This document shows, piece after piece, positions 55,467-64,000 of a DNA stretch of 64,000 nucleotides. The notes below the pieces were generated by a model. The model did not search any database and was not told the origin of the DNA. It saw only the letters and a list, made by a program, of their open reading frames with translations. The DNA comes from Dryocosmus kuriphilus (lineage: Eukaryota > Arthropoda > Insecta > Hymenoptera > Cynipidae). Position 1 is the first letter of the stretch. Each line of letters starts with the position of its first letter. The stretch lies in NCBI GenBank assembly GCA_038277395.1, contig CM076196.1:129887410-129951409 (forward strand), given 5' to 3'. The position numbers and the translations under genes were made by a program.

Positions 55467-56464
55467 ATGGCTCCCGGTGGACTAAAAGAGATAAAAACTC
55501 TCCAAACTGAAGTTATCTGCCGCGGGTGCAGCTCAAAAGTGGTAGATGCGGTTTTTTGCACTAAGTGTAATACTCCCTACCATCCATCATGTGCAGCGAG
55601 TATCAGGCTCCTCGAAAACGGAGCATATTCTAGGTGTTGTGCTCCGCGTCAACAGTCACCTGTTCCAACTGACCAGACAAATTTCGTCACCATCCAGGAC
55701 TTAGAAAGGGTCTTCAATAATGCATTCAACCCCAACTGAAGGAAGTTTCTACATCTGTAGCTAATCTCTCAACTAAAATCGACAGTCTGTCCTCTAGGAT
55801 TGACAATGTTATTGTCAGAGTTGAAACAACAGAAAAAGTTGTTGAGGATCTGTCGAAACAAATTGTGGCTGCAGAAGGTAGGATTAATAATCTTGAATCT
55901 CAAAATACTAGGTCACAATCACAATCAGTAGATGAGGTTACGGTTGTTCAAAAATGCACGCAAGAATTAGAGCAAAGGGATGCTAAAAAAAGAAACTTGA
56001 TTCTTTTTGGTCTCCCTGAGCATGCGATCCCCAATTCGAACAACACTGCTTCTGTAGTAACTCCCTCCTCTGTTATTAAAGAAATTTTTTTGGGCGTTAT
56101 CCCAGATAAAGTTAAAATCACGAAAATATTCAGATTCGGAGTATTTTCGCAGCAACAACTAAAGCCTCGACCTGTCAAAATAGTGTGCGAGACGAAAGAG
56201 TCAGCGCATGCGTTGCTTCACGCATTCCTGGAGCACAGAAAAGCCACGAACGATATGAAACTAAAAGATCTCTGGCTTGCATTCGACAAAACCAAAATTC
56301 AGCTGCAAGAGATCTCAAAAATAAAAACTTCATTGGAGACCCGCCGCCAGGGAGGGGAGGAGGATCTCAAGCTGATTTTCCGCCAAGTGATACCAGTAGT
56401 GAAGAAAATGGCTCAACGCATGAATTCAATGTCATTCCCGATACAGCACGCGCGCAAATCTTAA
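55467..56464 (+). pseudogene. CR1-like ORF1 (PHD-like finger, coiled coil, RRM-like)
   Basis: ATG at 55467. Residues ~15-60 form a PHD-like Cys/His finger (CRGC, CTKC, YHPSC, CC). After AFNPN the frame ends at 55739; the same protein continues in the frame open to 56464, through a single-base change in the CCCC run near 55728. The next part is a coiled coil (IDSLSSRIDNV, INNLES), then an RRM-like block (KRNLILFGLPE ... PRPVKIVCETKE). The protein would bind element RNA. Its 3' end overlaps the long ORF2 frame. Confidence 0.82.
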
Positions 56465-59413
56465 CAGTGGATAATTCGCAAAGTAGTGTGAGTAACCTCT
56501 CTTTGAATTGCGTTGGCATAAGTACGAGCGGCTTGTGCTTAGAGATATACTACCAGAATGTCAGGGGCGTACGAACCAAACTACATTTGTTACGCAGTGC
56601 CATTCCTCTGATTTCTGACAATGTTATTGTTTTGGCGGAGACTTGGTTAAATAAAAATATTAATTTTTCAGAATTAGACTTCACAGGTTTTGATCTTTTC
56701 CGTGGAGATCGTTGCAAATTGTCAAGCGAGTGCGAACGTGGAGGAGGGGTATTAATGGCCACCCGTCACAGTCTGGGTTGTATTCACATTCCCTCTATTA
56801 TCAAGACCGTTGAGCACACACTTGTAAAACTTACAGTAGGCTCTATAACACACATTCTAGGTACTTTCTATATCCCTCCAAACTCTGGCATTAACATATA
56901 TATTGATTTTTGTGTAATCTTGGAAGATGTTTCTTATTGCTTCCCGCATGCCTCATTCACTATTCTTGGTGATTTTAACATGCCCTACACGGTTTGGAAC
57001 AGTGATCTTAACAGGGGGCCTAGCTGCTCAGCAAAGGCTGGTTCGTCCAGATTACAATCTGACTTCGCGAACGTTGTTTCTGATTCTTTAGATTTTTTAA
57101 ATTTGACCCAAATTAATGACAATTTCAACGTTCATGGTTCCTTGTTGGATCTCATTTTTACTAATCAAAAACCAGAGAAATTTCGCGTGGCTATTGATCC
57201 CCTACTACCTGTTGATGATTACCACCCTCCTCTAATTCTTGATCTAATCATTAAGAGTGATTCAATCAAAGCTAATACTAGTTTGAATTATAATACTCGA
57301 CCTGATTTTAAGAATGCTAATGTTTCTGCGATCTGTACTTATTTAACCGAAATTGACTGGTCAAGTTTACTGATGACTGCAACCGTAGATGAAGCTGTTG
57401 ACATTTTTTATTCTCATCTGTATCTAGCCTTCGACTATTTTGTGCCTGTTAAAAACTTTAAAACTTCTAGCTTTCCGCCATGGTTTAGTCGAGACCTAAT
57501 AAATTTAATATTAGCTAAAAAGGCCGCTCACGCAACGTATAAACGCACACGTAATTTAAACGACTACACGCGATTCTCACATCTAAGAGTGCTGAGCAGT
57601 GAATTGTCCGACCAATGTTACAGCGATTACATGTTAAAAACTGAAAATTCTATTATTTGCAACCCGAAACGTTTCTGGGTTTTATGTTAATTCGATTAAG
57701 CACAACAATGATATACCTAGCCAAGTGTACTTGGGGGAAGACGCCGATACGAACGAATCCATCGCAAAACTATTTTCTAATTATTTCAATGCAGTTTACA
57801 CTATCCCAACAGATTTTGAATTTCAAACTTCCCTAGTTGACGTTATTGATTTTTCCTTTGTAGAAATAGCAGCAGAAGATATCAAAGTAAAATTAATGAA
57901 CCTCGATGTGAATAAGGGTGTCGGTCCTGATGGTGTTCCCCCTTCTGTAATAAAGTCATGCTGTCTCGCCCTAATCGAACCGCTTCAAATAATATTTAAT
58001 AAATCAATTATTCACGGGCTCTTCCCGTCAGTTTGGAAAAATGGTATTATCATTCCTATCCACAAAGATGGTAATCGGAACGATGTCAAGAATTACAGAC
58101 CAATAACAATCCTTAGTGTAATTCCTAAAATTTTTGAGAGTATCGTACATGATAAACTATCTCTAGCTTCAGCCAACGTTCTTATAGATGAGCAGCATGG
58201 CTTTAGGAAAGGGAGGTCTACGATCACAAACCTTTGCGAGTATACGTGCTACTTGTCAAACAACCTAGAGGACGGTCAACAAGTTGATGCGATCTACACC
58301 AATTTTTCTAAGGCTTTCGATAGGGTTGACCATGGCATTCTTGTGGCAAAGCTTAAGGCTCTGGGTGTCTCCGCGAACATGCTCTCCTGGCTAACGAGCT
58401 ATCTGAGCAATAGATTTCAAGCCGTCCGCATAAGAGACCGTTATTCTCAAGCTTTTCACGCAACATCGGGCGTGCCCCAGGGATCCCACTTGGGACCTCT
58501 GTTGTTCATTCTGCATATAAACGGCATCCATACTGCAATTAAATATTGCCTTTTTTTACTATATGCAGATGATTTGAAACTTTATAAAGTCATTCGGTCC
58601 TTCTTGGATTGTAGTGAATTGCAGGATGATCTTGATCGCTTGCAGGCTTGGTGCGATTTAAACGGGATGCAATTTAATGTAAATAAATGCGTAGTAATCT
58701 CATTTTCGAAACGAAAACTAGTCTTTGAACAAGTTTACATAATTGAAGCACAAGAGTTGCAAAGGGTTTTAAGTGTTAGAGACCTAGGGGTTCTCCTTCA
58801 AGCTAATTTAACATACGAGGAACAGATCACCGATGTAATAAATAAGACACTCAGGTCCCTGGGTTTTGTCACTAGAAATGCCGTGAAGTTTAACAATTTA
58901 CTTACCCTTAGGACATTGTACTTCTCACTTGTTCGACCTCACTTGGAATACGCATCCATAATTTGGTCACCTCAGCATATTATAGGCAAAATCAGGCTCG
59001 AACGCGTACAGAACCGCTTCTTGCGCTTCGCGGCTCGGCAGTTAGGCATGCCTATGCGTAGATGTGACCATGAATACGGCACAATTAGGGCCCTACTCAA
59101 TGTTCCTAAGATTAGCGCACGACTTGAGTTGGCTGATCTTATCTTCCTATAAAACATCTTGAATAACGTGATCGATAGTCCTAATTTACTCTCAGAAATT
59201 GGCTTGCGTGTACCTAGGAGATCATCAAGAAGTAGTATATTATTCAACATCCCATACCATCGCACTAATTACGGTCATAACTCACTTATTTCGAGGATCT
59301 GTAAAGAAGCTAATCTTTATTGCGATACAATTGATTATTTTGATGATTCTCCTGCGCATTTTAGGTCAGCTCTCAAGGACATTATTAATTTAAGAGATAA
59401 CAGTGCGGCTTAG
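56185..59413 (+). pseudogene. CR1-like ORF2 (endonuclease and reverse transcriptase)
   Basis: The first frame, open 56185-57690, has the APE endonuclease from about 56540 (YYQNVRGV, LAETWLN, ILGDFNMP, DDYHPPLIL). An extra G near 57677 (FW then TTTTATG) shifts the frame; the RT then reads 57725-59152 with KGVGPDGVPP, HGFRKGRST, FSKAFDRVDH, GVPQGSHLGP and LLYADDLKL (catalytic YADD). A TAA at 59150-59152 interrupts the frame, which goes on in phase to 59413 (RTNYGHNS block typical of the C-terminus). The start of ORF2 is uncertain since the frame overlaps ORF1. Confidence 0.9.
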
Positions 59414-59559
59414 TTTGAACTATTATAATAGTCTTAACAATCGTATAGCTACGAATTTTTATTTTAGTTAGAATTTAAGACTTTTCTGTAATAAAGGGCC
59501 TTGCCCGTGGATTTCTCTAAATAAATAAATAAATAAATAAATAAAAAGTGTCGGTTACA

Positions 59560-60265
59560 TTTTTTTCACCAATTATTGGAAAATAGTAATTGCTTCTGAG
59601 AATAATCATAAGTATCAAAAAATATAAAAACATATTAAATGAAAAAAGGTTCCGTTAAAAAGAAACGGCTGCAAATCTTTTGCATCACGTAAAATATGAG
59701 TGATTATTATAGCTGAAGTTTGCAGAACTTTTGCAATTTTTTTGGCAGTTGTAAAAATGCTAATAATTAATGTAAGTGAATAAATGTAGGTTGCGTTCAT
59801 CGTATGAGGTTGCAAAGTTACAAATCCACTGAGACCAATATTCTCTTCATTTGCAACCACGATACATAACTTTTGTTATTATTTCGATGCTTTTTTGTAT
59901 TAAAAATGGCAGGGTCGACGAAAAAGGTTTGATATATAATAATGCGTCAGACTGAAATGGTTGCAAATGTACGTGAATATGTTAAACTGTTTTTCCGTTC
60001 ATTAGTCCAATTTGTGGAACTTTTTTAGTTTTTTAAAGCAAATTACAATAGAAAACTTAAACAAGTGAGAAAAAAACTAAGTTTCGTAACTTTAATACGG
60101 TTGCAAATTTATTGTAGGTTCTAAAACATTATTGCTGTCGGTATTCCCAGTTTGCAGAACTTTTGCAATTTTCAGTGCAAAAATATTGCATTAAAACGTT
60201 TTTTTCAATTTAAACAATGTTCCGTTCATCGCAGACGTCAGCAAAATTTTATAGTTTTTTATAGT
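59560..60265. repeat. Right outer part of the foldback structure
   Basis: Inverse relatives of the ~420-bp units at 43.7-44.5 kb (AGTTTGCAGAACTTTTGCAA, TTCATTTGCAACC). The CR1-like LINE separates this part from the right arm. Confidence 0.6.
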
Positions 60266-60269
60266 TTCA

Positions 60270-61719
60270 TACGCTCAAACCAAACCATATTCACTAAGCA
60301 AAGCCTTCAATCAGGGCCCATGAGTATTCAAAATCTGTCGAAAATTTTTCGCCACACATCTCTATTCTGCCATACAATTTTTGCTTCCTTTATATCCATA
60401 CATTTTTTTATGCAAGCTCTTTTATTCCTATGACTCTTTATATCTTTTCGCTTGAGAGTCTCATTCATATATGTATTCCCACCATTCTTTTCTTGTTCTA
60501 CCTCCCGGTGCGTGACTATTCACTTTTCCGAAATATACTTGCTTCGTTAAGCGTTCTTCATCCATTCTTTCAACATGACCAAACCATCTCAACACATTTT
60601 TTTCACTCTTATCTATCAGAGTTCCTTCTACGCCACATTCTTTGAGAACCCACTCGTTACTGACTTTATCAATTAGTGTTTTTTACCGCAAATATTCCGC
60701 AGGAAACTCATTCCAACTGCGTTGACTTTACCTCTATCAATTTTTTGGCATGTCGCGCTATCATACATCACAATAGATGCAAGTACAGAATTATGTATTG
60801 CAATTTTGGCTTTATTTGTCACATTTTTATTTCTGTTAATGGCTCCTACACTGCCTATAACTTATATATTATACTATATACTACCCTCTTTTATACGTCT
60901 GGAAATGTCTCTATCTACCTTTCCGTCAGCAGTAATTAAGTTTCCAAGATACACGAAATGACCAGTTTGTTAAATTCCCTCTCCGTTTAGAGCAATATTG
61001 CAAACTCCTGGCGCTAGTATTCAGTCTGTTCAACATTCTCTGCAAATTTTCCGCAGATTCTGCCATAAGCGCTTCATCGTCTGCAAAAGTCAAGCTACAC
61101 ACTTTCCCTGTTCCGAGATCAACAACTTCTTCGTCTAAGCGAGTCAGTCGTAAACATTTATCCATATATACTCGTATATTAAATAACCACGACGACATGA
61201 CGCAGCCTTGCCTCACGCCCTGCCTAAAGTCGAACCAATCACTCAATTGACCATTTACCCTTACACCGCTCTACTACCTTCATATATTGCTTTAATTGAT
61301 TTAAGAAGCCAACCATTGACTTTATATTCTTTCAGAACTTCACAAATTTTAACTCTATCTACCTTGTCAAAAACTTTTTCCAGGTCAATGAACGTGCAGA
61401 AAACTTTTTTTTTACACTCAAACTTTTTTCTGTGACTGCCGCAAGCTAAATATCTGATCCGCACATGATCTCCCTGTCATAAATCCGTACTGGACTTCCC
61501 ATATCTTATCTTTCGTTATTTCCATGACTTTGACAATAAGTATTTTGCTAAATACTTTGCCTGGGGTACTAAGTAAGTTGATAGCTCTATAGTTAGTGCA
61601 GTCATCCTTATCTCCTTTTTTCTTGTAAATTGGAACGACGATCGCCTTTCTCCAATAATTTAGAACTTCTTTATTCACAGCACACATGTTTATCAACTCA
61701 CTCAACACAAAAAACAGAC
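60270..61719 (-). mobile_element. RTE-like LINE, partial
   Basis: RT fragments in three frames on the minus strand, then the C-terminal/3' end (60270-60660) matching the copies at 35.04-35.45 and 38.87 kb. The 5' side is cut by the CR1-like LINE starting near 61720. Frame changes near 61.44 and 61.25 kb. Confidence 0.8.
60926..61708 (-). pseudogene. RTE-like reverse transcriptase
   Basis: Frame 1 (61708-61418): VVPIYKKKGDKDDCTNYRAI, SKIL and GFMTGRSCADQIF; frame 2 (61464-61261): FIDLEKVFDKVDR (box A); frame 3 (61246-60926): GVRQGCVMSSWLFNI (box B) and LTFADDEAL (catalytic FADD). The order of boxes is right, with two frameshifts between. Confidence 0.85.
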
Positions 61720-64000
61720 ATTAGATTAGTTTAGTTTATTTATGGTTTTCACCTTTTGTACAATATATAGTAACATACTACATATTACATGTGAATCTTA
61801 AGATCAGAGAAAAATATAAACTTATAATAAAAATAAAAATAAAATAAAGATAAATAAATGAGTGAGAAGTATTCGTGCCGTCAAACCTACGATCCAGGCA
61901 ATTCTTTGTATGTGATTGAAACTAAAGATATAATAATCTATAATAATGAACGATTATCCTATTTGGGTATCCATAGTCAGACGTATGATCAGGTGTTCAG
62001 AATAGCTTAAAATGCTACTGGATTTTATACAAACAAGATTATTTTCGACAAAGGGTTTTATACAATCGAGATAATATAATCTACATGTAGGAAAAGGCCT
62101 GAATTATAGTTATAAATTCACTAATGCTCTGATTAAAAATATCCATGTCATATGACACATTGTTTATCAACTTAAAAGTACGGCAAATTTCCGACAACAT
62201 TGAGTGTTTACCATAATCAGTGTTATAGCCCGGAATATTAAACAAAGCAACATTTCTTCTCATTCTCAGCGGTGCTGAGAATGGTATCCGCTGCAGTATC
62301 CCCGGGCTGTCAACGTGGCCATTTACCAACTTATAAAGCAGTATGAGACCTGCGACGGTTCTCCTGTGTTCTAAGGATTCAAGTTTTATTATTTCATTTA
62401 CAGTATTTAGGTAACCTGATTTCTTAGGGATCCGCAATTTATAAGCAATCGTCCGCAAAAAACGTTTTTGTATCGACTCCAGTTTGTCCTTATAAGATTT
62501 CTGATACGGAGCCCATATTACTGATGCATATTCTAAAATTGGGCGTACTATGGATACAAATATCGTTTTTAAAGTTGAGATTTGTCGAAAGTCTCTGGAA
62601 GCACGAAGTATAAATCCTAACATTTTCGATGCTTTAAGAGTTACGCTACTTATGTGATGTACAAACGTAAGAGTGCGATCAAAAAAATAATACCTAGATT
62701 TATGATATTTGCCACTGCCTGGAGGAGAGATTCGTTTACATGATATCGGTAATCTATAGTGTGAAATTTGCCAGAGAAGGAAATAGTAAAAAATTTGCTT
62801 GCATTAAAAGACATGTTATTTTCTCGACGACACCATTGACAAATGTTATCTATGTCCCGTTGCAAAAACTTGGCGTCCTCGATTGATTTTATCATGCAAT
62901 ACAATTTTTAGTCGTCGACATAGAGTAAAAACTTAGCGAAGATCACAGCCTGAGTTATATCATCCATAAAAATAATAAACAATATTGGATCCAGGTGAGG
63001 TCCTTGAGGGACCCCAGAGCTAGGGCAATAACAGCCTGATAGAGATTTATTGATTCTCACATATTGGGATCTGTCCTTCAGATAGCAGTCAAACCATTTT
63101 AACAATGGATCTGTGATTCCATAAGCCTTTAGCTTAGATAAAAGTAAATTGTGATCGACGCGATCAAACGCTTTCGCAAAGTCTGTATAGATTGAATCCA
63201 CTTGATTACCCGAATCCATACATCGTGTTATATAATCTCTATAAACCGTGAGGTTAGTGATAGTGGACCGTTTAGAGCGAAAGCCGTGTTGCTCGTCAGC
63301 CAATATATTATTAAAAGAATTTTGAAGACAGTCGGCGACAATATTATCAAGTATTTTAGAGGCGACATTAAGTATAGATATTGGTCCATAATTCTTAATT
63401 TGCTGATGAGAACCATATTTATGTATAGGAATTAGAGCAGCTTCCTTCCAATGTTTAGGAAAAACACCAGTTTTAAGAGATTGGTTAAACAATAGACTAA
63501 GGGGTTCTGACAGCACGGAGATACATTCGAGAAAGAAACGAGAAGGCATGCCATCTGGTCCTGCTCCCTTAATAGGGTCCAAATTTTTTATTTTTTCGTA
63601 GACTATTTGTGGATGTAATACTAGATTTGACAGTCCTACATTATAATCATAATTAATTGTTTTATCTACAGCAACATTTTTTGGTGAATTTATTTAAAGT
63701 ATTCAGCAAATAAATTCGCGATATCTCGATCATTACTCGCTTCTTTGTCGTTATGGATCATATTTTTTGGAGCAGATGACGTACTATTTTTATTGTTTAC
63801 AAAACGCCAGAAAGTCCCTATATTGTCCTCTATACTATTTTCAATATTATTTATGTATTCGGAATGCAGAGCTTCGTTTAACGTTTTACATTTGAGTCTA
63901 AGTGAACTAAATAACTCACAGTTTGCTACGGTTTTAGATTTTTTGAATTCTTTATGCGCCGTTTTTTTAAACCAGATTAGCTTTTTCAGTCAGAGTTAAA
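61720..64000 (-). mobile_element. Second CR1-like LINE, inserted in the RTE-like LINE, runs past the window
   Basis: The 3' end (AAATAAACTAAACTAATC tail near 61722-61742) lies against RTE-like sequence at about 61719. A 3' UTR covers 61743-62080 and RT sequence continues to the window edge, so the 5' part is outside. If nested as proposed, RTE-like sequence should resume beyond the other end. Confidence 0.8.
62081..64000 (-). pseudogene. CR1-like reverse transcriptase, partial
   Basis: From the window edge: a pre-RT stretch (FWRFVNNKNS, about 63790), a frame change near 63690, then 63582-62908 with KGAGPDGMPSRF, HGFRSKRST, FAKAFDRVDH, SGVPQGPHLDP and LLYVDD. The catalytic box is YVDD rather than YADD, and a TAA follows directly (62908-62910); the frame goes on in phase to 62650. 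The C-terminal frame 62623-62081 has RPILEYASVIWAP and NTDYGKHS. It is related to, but clearly distinct from, ORF2 at 56.2-59.4 kb. Confidence 0.88.

Larger units (their letters stand above)
55233..59546 (+). mobile_element. Near-complete CR1-like LINE
   Basis: 5' untranslated region, ORF1 with a PHD-like finger, ORF2 with endonuclease and RT, a short 3' UTR and a tail of AAAT repeats (59518-59546). The finger-bearing ORF1 and microsatellite tail point to the CR1 group. There are two single-base frameshifts and one stop in otherwise well kept ORFs, so it is a fairly young but inactive copy. The 5' boundary is set by the end of the foldback arm and is approximate; no target duplication was found. 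Confidence 0.88.

Noticed and set aside
55233..59560. Target duplication around the CR1-like LINE (GTGTCG on both sides)
   Set aside because: The match is only six bases and not at the element ends; CR1-type elements often make none.

Overview
The window is eukaryotic and almost certainly from an insect: retrovirus-like (errantivirus/gypsy) elements, a Penelope-like element, several clades of non-LTR retrotransposon, Helitron-like and foldback DNA elements, very AT-rich intergenic DNA and GT-AG introns. A hymenopteran is plausible from the overall mix, but the sequence alone does not settle the order. I see no convincing conserved single-copy host gene, no tRNA, rRNA or CRISPR. Nearly everything readable is mobile DNA, much of it nested.

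Layout. 0.7-3.9 kb: a truncated gypsy-type element on the minus strand (one LTR, primer site, gag start, RT-RNase H). 5.6-7.4 kb: a short LINE copy with an 18-bp target duplication that keeps its 5' end and ORF1 but has lost most of ORF2. 9.5-10.2 kb: Penelope-like fragments around a TA microsatellite. 11.4-21.8 kb: a 10.3-kb near-palindrome whose arms each carry a zinc-finger/acidic protein gene plus an older, decayed paralogue. 22.1-31.8 kb: a Penelope-like element (RT and GIY-YIG endonuclease) cut in two by a very young full-length errantivirus with identical 187-bp LTRs, 4-bp target duplication, gag, pol and env.

31.8-43 kb: intergenic DNA with LINE scraps, palindromic short elements, tandem repeats and a pair of ~425-bp direct repeats. 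43-60.3 kb: an old foldback structure (arms of AT-rich repeats) that has been invaded by a TA-flanked MITE, a 4.8-kb LINE with a 15-bp target duplication, a 3.4-kb Helitron-like element and a 4.3-kb CR1-like LINE. Inside the Helitron-like element lies a five-exon gene whose four introns and all reading phases fit, predicted to give a 273-residue protein with OB-fold (RPA70-like) character. 60.3-64 kb: an RTE-like LINE interrupted by another CR1-like LINE that runs off the window.

How the parts work together: the errantivirus is the only element that looks recently mobile as a whole, although its gag frame carries one frameshift. The other retroelements are broken by stops and indels. The two items most worth attention are the intron-bearing OB-fold gene in the Helitron-like element and the giant palindrome, whose two gene copies carry different, complementary damage.
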